Made by a program: the position numbers and the translations under genes. Positions 50,558 through 58,954 of a stretch of 64,000 nucleotides of DNA are shown piece after piece. This DNA comes from Paenibacillus algicola (GTDB taxonomy: Bacteria > Bacillota > Bacilli > Paenibacillales > Paenibacillaceae): positions 1,067,501-1,131,500 of the forward strand of contig NZ_CP040396.1 of assembly GCF_005577435.1 (NCBI RefSeq), written 5' to 3'. The first letter of the stretch is position 1, and every line of letters begins with the position of its first letter. The notes beneath the pieces were generated by a model, which was given only the letters and a program-made list of their open reading frames with translations, did no database searches and had not been told where the DNA came from.

Positions 50558-51970
50558 ATGAAACAGGCTCAGCCAAACCTATTGTTTATCATGTCGGACG
50601 ATCATGCGTCCCACGCGATGAGCTGCTATGGCAGCCGCATCAATGAAACGCCGAATATTGACCGGATTGCCCATGAGGGAATGCGGTTTGACAACTGCTT
50701 TTGCACCAATTCAATCTGCTCCCCAAGCCGGGCAGCAATTCTGAGCGGAACATACAATCATCTAAACGGGGTCAAGTCGATTCACGACCGTTTTGACGGG
50801 AGGCAGCCGAATGTCGCCAAGATGCTGAAGGCGAATGGCTATCAGACTGCGATTATCGGCAAGTGGCATCTGGGGCACGGTCAGGAGGCCGACCCCACCG
50901 GCTTCGATCACTGGAGTGTAGTGCCGGACCAGGGAGAGTATCATGACCCGATGTTCCTGGAGATGGGAGAGCCGAAGCGCTTCAAGGGCTATGTGACGGA
51001 CTTGATTACAGATTTCAGCCTGAACTGGCTGGAGCAGCGCGATGACACACAGCCGTTCATGCTGATGTGCCACCACAAGGCGCCGCACCGACCGTGGGAG
51101 CCGGCGGAGAAGTATAAGGATCTCTATGAAGATATCGACATCCCGGAGCCGGCAACCTTCTATGATGATTACGAGACCCGCTCTCAGGCGGCCAAAGAAG
51201 CGAAGATGCGAATTGATCGGGATCTGAAGGATGAGGAGGATCTAAAGGGGCTTCCGCCTGAGGATCTGAGTCCTGTGGAACAGAAAAGATGGAGATACCA
51301 AAGATACATCAAGGATTATTTACGCTGTGTTGCCTCGATTGACGAGAGCGTGGGGCGGCTGCTGGATTACCTGGAGGCCGAAGGCCTGGCGGAGAATACG
51401 CTCGTCATTTACACGTCGGACCAAGGCTTTTTCCTGGGGGATCATGGCTGGTATGACAAACGGTTTATGTACGAAGAATCACTGCGCATGCCATTTGTCG
51501 TCCGCTATCCGGCCATGATCCAGCCCGGCAGCATAACGTCCTCGATGGCGCTCAATGTCGATTTTCCATGCACATTCCTGGACCTGGCCGGTATTGACAT
51601 CCCTGAGGATATGCAGGGTGTCAGCCTGCGCAAGATCCTGGAGGGAGAAACTCCTGAGAACTGGCGCACCTCCATGTATTACAGATACTGGATGCATTTA
51701 GACAAGCATCATGAGGTGTACTCCCATTACGGCATTCGTACCGAGCGCTACAAGCTGATTTATTATTACGCCGAGGCGCTGGGAACGACAGGCTCGGTGG
51801 AGGAGAACCGGCCGCCGGAGTGGGAGCTGTTCGATCTGCACGAGGACCCTTACGAGCTGAACAATGTGTATGGACAAGAGAAGTACCGGGACATTACTGT
51901 GAAGCTGAAGCAGGAGCTGAGACAGCTGCAGCTTCAGGTGCTGGATGAGCCGGTGGAAGAGATCGGGTAG
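50558..51970 (+). CDS. Sulfatase (formylglycine-dependent)
   Basis: ATG 50558 lies 8 bases after GAGG. The 470-residue product has the N-terminal metal site NLLFIMSDDHASHAMSCYGS and the sulfatase signature CSPSRAAILSGTYNH. In that signature the CxPSR cysteine is converted to formylglycine. It also has IIGKWHLGHG, HHKAPHRPWEP, IYTSDQGFFLGDHGWYDKR and a C-terminal WELFDLHEDPYELNN. It has no signal peptide, so it acts in the cytoplasm, perhaps on imported sulfated sugars. The substrate is unknown. Confidence 0.9.
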   Translation: MKQAQPNLLFIMSDDHASHAMSCYGSRINETPNIDRIAHEGMRFDNCFCTNSICSPSRAAILSGTYNHLNGVKSIHDRFDGRQPNVAKMLKANGYQTAIIGKWHLGHGQEADPTGFDHWSVVPDQGEYHDPMFLEMGEPKRFKGYVTDLITDFSLNWLEQRDDTQPFMLMCHHKAPHRPWEPAEKYKDLYEDIDIPEPATFYDDYETRSQAAKEAKMRIDRDLKDEEDLKGLPPEDLSPVEQKRWRYQRYIKDYLRCVASIDESVGRLLDYLEAEGLAENTLVIYTSDQGFFLGDHGWYDKRFMYEESLRMPFVVRYPAMIQPGSITSSMALNVDFPCTFLDLAGIDIPEDMQGVSLRKILEGETPENWRTSMYYRYWMHLDKHHEVYSHYGIRTERYKLIYYYAEALGTTGSVEENRPPEWELFDLHEDPYELNNVYGQEKYRDITVKLKQELRQLQLQVLDEPVEEIG

Positions 51971-52026
51971 GTTCTACATGTCTAACCACACCGCCTCGCT
52001 GGGTGCGGGTAAGCGCTAAGCCGCTG

Positions 52027-52053
52027 ACCGCTCATCGAGAGCGGTATTTTTTT
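52027..52053 (+). terminator. Rho-independent terminator after the sulfatase gene
   Basis: ACCGCTC pairs with GAGCGGT, followed by ATTTTTTT. Confidence 0.85.
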
Positions 52054-52064
52054 GATTCCGCATA

Positions 52065-52142
52065 AAAGTAAGTACTCACTTTTACTATTGCCATGCGAAC
52101 TGTTTCGTGATATAACTCTAAAAGTAAGTAATCACTCACTTT
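52065..52142. promoter_or_regulatory. Two TetR-type operator-like palindromes
   Basis: AAAGTAAGTACTCACTTT (52066-52083) and AAAGTAAGTAATCACTCACT then TT (52121-52142) are near-palindromic and nearly the same. They lie just before the TetR gene. Such AAGTNAGTNACTNACTT-like sites are typical of TetR regulators, so autoregulation is likely. Confidence 0.7.
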
Positions 52143-52189
52143 ATGATGATTTAAGCATTCACTCCAGTTAATGAACGGAAGGTGACTCA

Positions 52190-52840
52190 ATGAACCAGAA
52201 TTTATTTCAAGAGATTTTATCCTCGCAGCAGAAGGCGAAGCTGACGGTAAAGCAGGAACGCGTGGTGGAAGCGGCCATTTCACTGTTTGCAGAGAAAGGC
52301 TACTCCAACACCTCTACAGCGGAGATTGCCAAGAAGGCGGAGGTGTCAGAGGCCAGTATTTTCAAGCAATATGGAACCAAAGAAAGACTCCTTCTATCCC
52401 TGGTCATTCCCTATGCCAAGGATTTTCTTCCCGCCAAGGCGGACGAGATTATTCAAGAGATTAGAAGCAGCAACCAGCACATGACGTTTGAACAATTTCT
52501 GACTGCGTTTCTGAAGAATCGTGTGGCATTTGCAGCCGAGAATCGTGAGGTTTTTCAAGTGCTGATTAAAGAATTTATTTACAAAGAGGATCTCAAGAAT
52601 GAGCTGCTCCCTTATTTTGCATCGGAAGTTGTTCCGCGCCTGTCGAAGGTTATTGCTTCGTATCAAGCACGAGGTGAGCTGAGGGATGTGGAGACTACGG
52701 TTCTGGTCCGAATGGTATTTACGTTCATTGGCGGCTTTCTTGCATCCCGGTTCGTCGTGCTGCAGCAGTCAAGAATCGAGGACGATGAGGTTGAAGCGGC
52801 AGTGCAATTTATCATGAACGGTATTTCGAGCCAGCATTAA
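52190..52840 (+). CDS. TetR-family transcriptional repressor
   Basis: The ATG follows GGAAGGTGA. The N-terminal HTH is classic (ERVVEAAISLFAEKGYSNTS, then TAEIAKKAEVSEASIFKQYG and TKERLL). The C-terminal helical ligand domain ends with FIGGFLASRFVVLQQSR. It has 216 residues, normal for the family. Paired operator-like sites stand directly upstream, and it is co-oriented 21 bp before a membrane protein gene, which is the probable target. Confidence 0.92.
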   Translation: MNQNLFQEILSSQQKAKLTVKQERVVEAAISLFAEKGYSNTSTAEIAKKAEVSEASIFKQYGTKERLLLSLVIPYAKDFLPAKADEIIQEIRSSNQHMTFEQFLTAFLKNRVAFAAENREVFQVLIKEFIYKEDLKNELLPYFASEVVPRLSKVIASYQARGELRDVETTVLVRMVFTFIGGFLASRFVVLQQSRIEDDEVEAAVQFIMNGISSQH

Positions 52841-52861
52841 GAGAGCTAAGGAGGAGCGAAT

Positions 52862-54048
52862 ATGAATTTGTTCAAAAATAAAGTGGGGCTCATCGTGCCT
52901 GTTGTTGCGCTATTAGTTATTTTTGTATTTTCCTTAACCTTGTTTCCATCGGCAAAGGTTCAGCCTTTTCAATTGCCGGTTGCCCTTGTCAATGAGGATG
53001 AAGGATTTCAATTACCGAACCAGCCTGAAATGAATATGGGGTCCACCATGGTGAGATGATCGAGCAGATGACCTCTGCGAACCCGGCTCAGGCTGAAGCA
53101 TTTCGCTGGATTGAAGTGGGAAGTGAAGAAGAAGTTAAAGAAGGTCTTGATGATCAGGAATATTACGCCGCCTTGGTCATCCCTGGAGACTTCAGTCAAA
53201 AGCAAGCCTCACTGCGTACAGAGCAGCCTGCCGCCTCAGAAATTATCATTTATATTAACCAAGGCATGAATCCTGCAGCCTCCACCCTGGCAGGACAGGC
53301 GCTGGGCGGCATCGTTGACAAAATGAACGTATCTGTTCGGGAGCAGCTTTTATCAGGCTTTGACGCTCAAAATGCATTATTGACTGCGAAGCAGGCCTCA
53401 CTGCTGGCTTCTCCTATCCAAAAGCAAGTCATCAACGTCAATGAAACCGGAACCCAAAGTGCCAACGGAAATGCACCAGTATCTCTGCTGCAGCCACTCT
53501 GGATGGCAAGCATTGCGAGTGCCGCCATCCTTTACATCGCACTACGGAAGGCACAAGCCAGAACGTTAAACGAAAGGCTGCTGTCAAAAGTTTACCAAGT
53601 CGGAATTACTGCAGCTGCTGGAATTGGAGTAGGCTTCGGGCTGACCTGGCTGGCAAGGGATATGGTCGGATTTGCTATCCCTCAATACACAGATACGGCC
53701 TGGTTTCTAACCATAGCCTTTATCAGCTTCTGTCTGCTGCAAACCGCGGTGGTATCCTGGCTTGGGCTGCAGGGAATTTCGATATTCGCCCTTATGCTGT
53801 TCTTCGGCATTCCGTTGATGACGCTGGCGCCTGAACTCATGTCCAGCTTTTACCGGGAATGGATTTATTCCTGGCTGCCGATGCGGTTTCTGGTAGAAGG
53901 GCTGCGAGAGCTGTTCTTTTTTGACCAGGGTCTTAGCTGGAGTCAGATTTCCGTATTAACCTGGATTGGACTCGCAAGTGCGGGAGTCATTATGCTATCT
54001 GTCTATAAGCCGCTTGCGGCGGCAGACCAGAAATCCCTTCAAGGCTAA
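52862..54048 (+). pseudogene. YhgE/Pip or SNG1-like (DUF3533/ABC-2-type) membrane protein split by a frameshift
   Basis: The first frame (52862-53059) gives an N-terminal membrane anchor (IVPVVALLVIFVFSLTLFPS) and VALVNEDEGF, then stops at TGA. The second frame begins at an overlapping ATGA (53056) and gives the rest (EEEVKEGLDDQEYYAALVIP, then five membrane helices). Together they form a normal protein of about 395 residues of the export/permease type. GTGAG here versus an expected GTGGAG suggests a one-base loss. Coupled re-initiation is the alternative to a dead gene. Confidence 0.75.
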
Positions 54049-54059
54049 GCGCAGGATCT

Positions 54060-54112
54060 ACAAAAAGCAGCCGCTCCCCAAAGCGAATTCCTTTGAGGGG
54101 CGGCTGTGCTTA
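54060..54112. terminator. Bidirectional terminator between convergent genes
   Basis: AGCAGCCGCTCCCCAAAG pairs with CTTTGAGGGGCGGCTG across a short loop. On the minus strand it ends in TTTTTG, serving the aldo/keto reductase gene; the plus strand is weaker. Confidence 0.8.
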
Positions 54113-54199
54113 TTGTGTAATTGCCTGCGGCGGGAGGTGTGTAGCGCAGCCGCCATATCCTTGCCGCGACGCCTGACTGCCTTTCAGACGCCATCGCCG

Positions 54200-55171
54200 C
54201 TAGGACAGCCGGTATGAGGCGAACGGCTCGCCGTAGATGAACGGCTGGCTGAGCTGGTCCAGCTGCTCTGAAAGATGGGATTCAAGCTGCAGCTCCAGGC
54301 TGTCCAGGTTACGCTCTACCTGGGCGGGAGAGGTTGCACCAACGATCACGCTTGATACCGCAGGGCGCGCCATAAGCCAGGCCAGAGACAGCGCGCTCGG
54401 CGTGACACCATGCTCCTCTGCCAGCCGGCTCACCTGCTGCCCGAGATTCAGATTACGCTCCTGCAAAAACCGTTTGAAGTTGGGATCGGTGTCGGCTCTG
54501 GAGCCGGACGGCGTCCCGCCGTCATTATATTTCCCGGTCAATATGCCTCCGGCCAGCGGGAAATATGGAATGATGCCCAGCCCCTGATCGAGGCAGAGCG
54601 GAACCAACTCCCGCTCCGGTGTGCGGTCTGCAAGAGAGTAGCAGGTCTGAATAGAGCTGTAGCGAAGATATCCCCTCTGATCACTGATGCCGAGTGCCTT
54701 CATCAGCTCCCAGGCTGCATAATTGGATGCCCCGATATAGCGAACCTTGCCGGAGGATACCATATCATCCAATGTGCGCAGTGTCTCATCCAGCGGGGTG
54801 TCCGGATCAAAGGTATGGATCTGATAAAGATCGACATAATCAGTTTGCAGCCGCTTCAGACTGCCCTCCAGCTCCCTCATCAGATGATGCCGCGAGGAGC
54901 CGCGTTCTCCGGGACCTGCTCCGCGGGGAAGGCCTGCCTTGGTCGTCAGGACGGCGTCCTGACGCCGCCCTGTCAAGGCAGCGCCGATGATGGCTTCGGA
55001 TTCGGTGCCCGCATAAATATTAGCGGTGTCCAGGAAGGTGATTCCGTGATCCAGCGCACAGTGAATGGTGGAGATCGAGGTGCTCTTGTCCGCTCTTTTG
55101 CCAAAAGCATTCGTGCCCAGGCCCAGTACAGATACGTGCAGCCCGCTGCTGCCAAGTCTTCTGCTCTGCAT
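54200..55171 (-). CDS. Aldo/keto reductase
   Basis: ATG 55171 (MQSRRLGSSG) follows AAGGAGAGG and gives 323 residues. Catalytic Asp and Tyr are in FLDTANIYAG, Lys in VLTTKAGLP and His in YQIHTFDPDT. The NADPH-binding ending is VSSVIVGATSPAQVERNL. The family reduces aldehydes and ketones in the cytoplasm; the substrate is unknown. It is monocistronic and divergent from the TPP-riboswitch operon. Confidence 0.92.
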   Translation of the reverse strand: MQSRRLGSSGLHVSVLGLGTNAFGKRADKSTSISTIHCALDHGITFLDTANIYAGTESEAIIGAALTGRRQDAVLTTKAGLPRGAGPGERGSSRHHLMRELEGSLKRLQTDYVDLYQIHTFDPDTPLDETLRTLDDMVSSGKVRYIGASNYAAWELMKALGISDQRGYLRYSSIQTCYSLADRTPERELVPLCLDQGLGIIPYFPLAGGILTGKYNDGGTPSGSRADTDPNFKRFLQERNLNLGQQVSRLAEEHGVTPSALSLAWLMARPAVSSVIVGATSPAQVERNLDSLELQLESHLSEQLDQLSQPFIYGEPFASYRLS

Positions 55172-55327
55172 ACAATCCTCTCCTTCTAACGTGATAGACA
55201 AGCCTAGTATATCGCTTGGAAGGAGCTGCGTTCAAATGTTCCTCTCCTGAACAAGGCGGGTGATATTCATCCGGGAATTGACAGAATGGCTATTTCTGGG
55301 TAGAGTAGAGGCAATAGAATAGGAAGT

Positions 55328-55413
55328 CCACTAGGGGAGCCGTCAGCGGCTGAGACAGGAGCATATCCTGGACCCTTTGAACCTGATCTAGTTCGCACTA
55401 GCGTAGGAAAGTG
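55328..55413 (+). promoter_or_regulatory. TPP riboswitch (THI element)
   Basis: The conserved parts are CTAGGGGAGCC, GGCTGAGACAGG, GACCCTTTGAACCTGATCT, AGTTCGCACTAGCGTAGG and AAAGTGG. With the terminator at 55481 it forms the usual TPP off-switch for the tenA-thiD operon. Confidence 0.95.
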
Positions 55414-55480
55414 GAGCCGGCCGTCCGGTCTGCAGTGTGCCTTTGATCGAGGAACACGCGAGCAGACACAGCATGGATAC

Positions 55481-55511
55481 AAAGCCGCTCCCGCTTACGG
55501 GAGCGGCTTTT
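55481..55511 (+). terminator. Riboswitch expression-platform terminator
   Basis: AAAGCCGCTCCCG pairs perfectly with CGGGAGCGGCTTT, followed by TATAA. The stem runs between the riboswitch and tenA. High TPP should favour it. Confidence 0.88.
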
Positions 55512-55602
55512 ATAATTAGATCCGGACGGCGGGATCAGGTTCACCTTCTTGTACAGGCCTGCACGGACTTCCTGCTCTTCAATTCATTTGGAGGTGGGAC
55601 TC

Positions 55603-56289
55603 ATGAGCTTTTCACAACAGCTCCGCCAAGAGGCGGACCCTATTTTTGAGGCAATCTTTAATCATCCCTTTGTCCGCGGTATTGCGGAAGGCCGGTTAGA
55701 CCGGGAGCAGCTGATGCATTATGTAAAGCAGGATTTTGAATATTTGAACGCGTTTATGCGCATTTACGGCATTGCCATCTCCAAGTGCAGTGACCGCGAA
55801 GACATCGCAATGTTCAATGAACAGATTTCCTTCGTGCTGCACAGCGAGATTCATCCGCACAACAATTTCTGCGATGTGGCTGGCGTCACCTACGAGGAGC
55901 TGCAGGGCTTCCCGCTGTCGCCATCGGCACATCACTACATCCGCCATATGCTGACTGTCGCGCACGAGGGCACCTTGGGCGAGATTATGGCTGTCCTGCT
56001 GCCTTGCCCTTGGACGTATGTGGAGATTGGCGCGAAGCTGATGGAAGAGCTGCAGCCCGATCCGTCCCATCCGTTCTATGACTGGATTACCTTCTATGGT
56101 ACACGGGGCGAAGGCGTTACGACGAAGCTGTGTCAGCGGCTGGATGCCTGGGCGCTTCAAGCCGGAGAAGAAGAGAAGAAGCGCATGAAGGAGTACTTTA
56201 TGCTCAGCTGCCAGCTGGAGTATATGTTCTGGGATATGGCTTTCCGCCTGGAAGAGTGGCCGGTTCCGCAGCCCGCAGCAGTCGTTTAG
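55603..56289 (+). CDS. tenA: Aminopyrimidine aminohydrolase / thiaminase II
   Basis: ATG 55603 follows TGGAGGTGGG; the frame upstream has no site. The 228-residue all-helical product matches TenA. It starts LRQEADPIFEAIFNHPFVRG, has YVKQDFEYLNAFMRIYGIAI, the catalytic cysteine region AVLLPCPWTYVEIG, and a C-terminal CQLEYMFWDMAF with the conserved Glu. It salvages HMP from degraded thiamine, feeding ThiD downstream. Riboswitch controlled. Confidence 0.95.
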   Translation: MSFSQQLRQEADPIFEAIFNHPFVRGIAEGRLDREQLMHYVKQDFEYLNAFMRIYGIAISKCSDREDIAMFNEQISFVLHSEIHPHNNFCDVAGVTYEELQGFPLSPSAHHYIRHMLTVAHEGTLGEIMAVLLPCPWTYVEIGAKLMEELQPDPSHPFYDWITFYGTRGEGVTTKLCQRLDAWALQAGEEEKKRMKEYFMLSCQLEYMFWDMAFRLEEWPVPQPAAVV

Positions 56290-56329
56290 GATATTTCCAT
56301 AGAAGCATATAAAGGAGCAGACAACACTA

Positions 56330-57202
56330 ATGAGTGACACGATACACAACAGGCTGCAAGATGAGCAGGTACATATTCCCCGCGCCTTGACGATTGCCGG
56401 CTCGGATAGCGGGGGCGGTGCCGGCATTCAGGCTGACTTGAAGACGTTTCAGGAGCTGGAGGTCTTCGGCATGTCCGCCATTACGGCCGTGACCGTGCAG
56501 AACACGCTGGGCGTGACGGGAGTCTATCCTCTCCCGCCAGAAGCATGCGCTGCCCAGATTGAGGCCGTATCGCAGGATCTCGGGGTAGATGCGGTAAAGA
56601 CAGGCATGCTGTTTAATGCTCCCATTATTGAAGCGGCCGCCGAGGTCATAGGACGATATAAATGGAGCTCCGTGGTGGTCGATCCCGTCATGATTGCAAA
56701 GGGCGGAGCAGAGCTGCTCCAAGCCGAAGCGGTGTACGCCTTGAAGCACAAGCTCTTGCCGCTTGCCCGGGTCGTAACGCCGAACATTCCGGAGGCCGAG
56801 GCGCTGGCCGGCATCGAGATCCGGACGCCGGAGGACCGGAAGGAAGCTGCCCGCCGTATTCACAGCCTGGGTCCGGCGTTCGTCGTGATCAAAGGCGGAC
56901 ATGACGAAGAGGACAGCAGGCAGGTGACGGACCTGGTTTATGACGGAGACGTCTTCACCGAGCTCTCGGGGCGAAGAATCCACACGGTGCATACGCATGG
57001 AACCGGCTGCACCTTCTCGGCAGCCGTGACAGCATGGCTCGCCAAGGGGGCTGATCCGCTGCAAGCTATGACGGAGGGCCGGGCATTTATCCAGGCTGCC
57101 ATTGAGGACAGCCTGGGACTCGGGGGAGGCCACGGGCCGACCAATCACTGGGCGTACCAGCGCCGCCTGGCTCGGCGCCAGCCAGCACAGCCGCGCAGCT
57201 AG
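56330..57202 (+). CDS. thiD: Hydroxymethylpyrimidine/phosphomethylpyrimidine kinase
   Basis: The 290-residue ribokinase-fold product has GSDSGGGAGIQADLKTFQEL, FGMSAITAVTVQNTLGV, VVDPVMIAKGG, and the anion-hole motif HTHGTGCTFSAAVTAWLAKG with the catalytic Asp position replaced or displaced in GTGC, as in ThiD. It phosphorylates HMP and HMP-P for thiamine synthesis. It lies 40 bp after tenA in the riboswitch operon. A terminator follows at 57266. Confidence 0.95.
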   Translation: MSDTIHNRLQDEQVHIPRALTIAGSDSGGGAGIQADLKTFQELEVFGMSAITAVTVQNTLGVTGVYPLPPEACAAQIEAVSQDLGVDAVKTGMLFNAPIIEAAAEVIGRYKWSSVVVDPVMIAKGGAELLQAEAVYALKHKLLPLARVVTPNIPEAEALAGIEIRTPEDRKEAARRIHSLGPAFVVIKGGHDEEDSRQVTDLVYDGDVFTELSGRRIHTVHTHGTGCTFSAAVTAWLAKGADPLQAMTEGRAFIQAAIEDSLGLGGGHGPTNHWAYQRRLARRQPAQPRS

Positions 57203-57265
57203 CATGCCGCCCGCCCGGACCTCTCTTTCGGGCGGGTATACCGCTGCAGCGAGAGCACCACAATG

Positions 57266-57302
57266 AAAGGCTTGCCGGACTTGATGCCGGCAAGCCTTTT
57301 TG
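57266..57302 (+). terminator. Rho-independent terminator after thiD
   Basis: AAGGCTTGCCGG pairs with CCGGCAAGCCTT, followed by TTTGC. The next 200 bp, up to the gene at 57500, hold a T8 run and no gene. Confidence 0.9.
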
Positions 57303-57499
57303 CTGCTGCGGCGCGGACCGGGCGCAAGGCGTCAGGGAAGGAAGCCGGGCAGCGTTTTTTTTTGCAAAAAACCGATCCTGAGGTATTGTACAATCCGTGC
57401 TCTTCTCGTATGTTAATAGCAGAGCTGTTTCTCCTACCCGAGCCCTCATCATCGGCGGATTGATAACAGAATATTACAAGGTGTAAGGGGTTACTGTTC

Positions 57500-58126
57500 A
57501 TGGATGTTGTTTTGTTTTTACTGCTGTCCACCCTGGAGACGCTGGCGATTTATGCGCTCACGATGTCGCTGCTGAAGCTCAAGGCCTCCAGATATGCCGG
57601 ACAGGCTGTTGTCGTCATGCTGCTGTCCAGCCTGCAGAGCTATCTGCTGAGGAATTCACTGGAGCTGGATTATCTGGCACCGATGACCACTGTAGTCATC
57701 TTTGTGTTCTTCTACGCAGCGGTCGTCAAGATTCCGGTCATCTGGTCTTTGATCGGCACGGTACTCAGTTATTTCGGCTACGCGATCATGCAGGGACTGC
57801 TGATTATGGCTATTTTCGGATCTATCGAAGCTGCACAGCTGCCGGAGAATGCCTACCTCACCCAGATTCTCAGTGCGGCAGCCGGATTCCTTCTCGCCTG
57901 GCTTTTGCACCGCTTCAAGATCGGCATTGCCCTGGAGCTGGAACGTCTTCGTCTGAAATATGAATACGTGATCCTTATGGTCCTGATGGCGATCGTATTG
58001 CTGCTGCTGGCTATCCTGTTTTACATGGCACAGCTGTGGCTGCTCATCCTGTTCTTCAGCCTGACCTTCGGGATTTTTCTGTATTATGCTTATCATTCGG
58101 AGGAGTTTGAGGTTGATGAAGATTGA
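57500..58126 (+). CDS. Six-helix membrane protein beside agrB, AgrC-sensor-like without kinase (inferred)
   Basis: The ATG follows AAGGGG. The 208-residue product has six hydrophobic segments (for example LFLLLSTLETLAIYALTMSL, ILMVLMAIVLLLLAILFYMA) and ends in an acidic tail (EEFEVDED). The layout is that of the N-terminal sensor part of AgrC-type peptide receptors, which normally continue into a histidine-kinase domain; here none follows. It overlaps agrB by 11 bp, so the three genes form one unit. It could be a receptor stub, a transporter partner or an accessory factor. Confidence 0.6.
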   Translation: MDVVLFLLLSTLETLAIYALTMSLLKLKASRYAGQAVVVMLLSSLQSYLLRNSLELDYLAPMTTVVIFVFFYAAVVKIPVIWSLIGTVLSYFGYAIMQGLLIMAIFGSIEAAQLPENAYLTQILSAAAGFLLAWLLHRFKIGIALELERLRLKYEYVILMVLMAIVLLLLAILFYMAQLWLLILFFSLTFGIFLYYAYHSEEFEVDED

Positions 58127-58670
58127 ACACGCCGCCTTAAGAATGGCCCAAGCTATTAAAAAAGAAGTGCCCGAGCATCCGTCTTCCATCGCTGTTCTGA
58201 AGCACGGTATTGCTATTCTGCTCAATATGACAGGTATTGTATCCGCTGTGCTGCTCATCTCCTGGGCAGCCGGCACTACGGCAGAGGCGTTGACGGCGAT
58301 GATCAGCTTCGCCCTCCTAAGGCAGGTATCCGGCGGTGTTCATCTGAAGACCGGTGCCGCCTGCATTCTCCTGACAACACTGCTTCTGACTCTGATTTCC
58401 TGGGTCCACCTGCCTCAGATATGGACTCATGGCTTTACCGCCGGCGCCTTCATCCTGACGGCTATGTACGCTCCAAGCCGGATTGAATATCAATCCCGGA
58501 TCCCCCGCACATTCTACAGAACGCTTACCTTCATCAGCTGTATGCTCATCATGACCAACTTTGTCATCCAATCGGATATTATTGCTGCTTCTTTTCTAGT
58601 TCAGGCTATGACCTTGATCCGCTTGAAAGGAGGTGAGAACCCTGACCCTGACCCTGCTCAGCAAAGCTAA
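58116..58670 (+). CDS. agrB: AgrB-like peptide processing membrane endopeptidase
   Basis: ATG 58116 lies inside the end of the previous gene. The 184-residue product shows RQVSGGVHLKTGAACILLTT, with the AgrB catalytic His and Cys seven residues apart, then several membrane helices. The N-terminus is amphipathic (IEHAALRMAQAIKKEVPEHP). AgrB removes the C-terminal tail of AgrD and closes the thiolactone or lactone ring. Its last codons contain the ribosome-binding site for agrD. Confidence 0.9.
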   Translation: MKIEHAALRMAQAIKKEVPEHPSSIAVLKHGIAILLNMTGIVSAVLLISWAAGTTAEALTAMISFALLRQVSGGVHLKTGAACILLTTLLLTLISWVHLPQIWTHGFTAGAFILTAMYAPSRIEYQSRIPRTFYRTLTFISCMLIMTNFVIQSDIIAASFLVQAMTLIRLKGGENPDPDPAQQS

Positions 58671-58794
58671 ACACGCTGCATTTACGGCAACCGCCACATG
58701 CCTGACGCTGCTCGCGGTATTTTTTGTTCAAGTAGCAAGCCCGGTCTTCATTTACAGTGGAGAAACGCCGGAAGAGCTTTTGAATAAGGACTGA
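58642..58794 (+). CDS. agrD: AgrD-like cyclic lactone autoinducer precursor, probable CTG start
   Basis: This 50-residue gene is easily missed. An almost perfect Shine-Dalgarno AAAGGAGGTGA (58626-58636) has no ATG, GTG or TTG at normal distance in this frame; CTG 58642 lies 8 bases after GGAGG. A GTG at 58633 overlaps the site itself, and TGA at 58624 closes the frame upstream. The product has an amphipathic/hydrophobic leader (TCLTLLAVFFVQ) and the AgrD-style end SPVFIYSGETPEELLNKD, with an acidic tail removed by AgrB. Serine in place of the usual cysteine suggests a lactone ring. Confidence 0.78.
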   Translation: MTLTLLSKAKHAAFTATATCLTLLAVFFVQVASPVFIYSGETPEELLNKD

Positions 58795-58814
58795 ACCCGC
58801 TCCGAAAAAACACA

Positions 58815-58860
58815 ACGAAGCCTTAATTAGGTGAGCTTCATCTAACAAAGGCTTTTTGTG
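58815..58860 (+). terminator. Rho-independent terminator after agrD
   Basis: AGCCTT-TTAG pairs with CTAA-AAGGCT, followed by TTTTGTG. Confidence 0.8.
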
Positions 58861-58954
58861 CTTTTATACAAGGAAAAAGCGTTAAAGAGCAACTTTCATC
58901 CATTTCAAACGTTTAATAGATAAGACTCTACAGTGAAAGTGAGGAGGAATTGTG

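Noticed and set aside
54410..55189. Plus-strand frame of 259 codons over the aldo/keto reductase gene
   Set aside because: It is antisense to a gene with a full catalytic tetrad and has no recognisable protein features.
56327..57205. Minus-strand frame of 292 codons over thiD
   Set aside because: It is antisense to thiD, which has all family motifs, and has no start signal.
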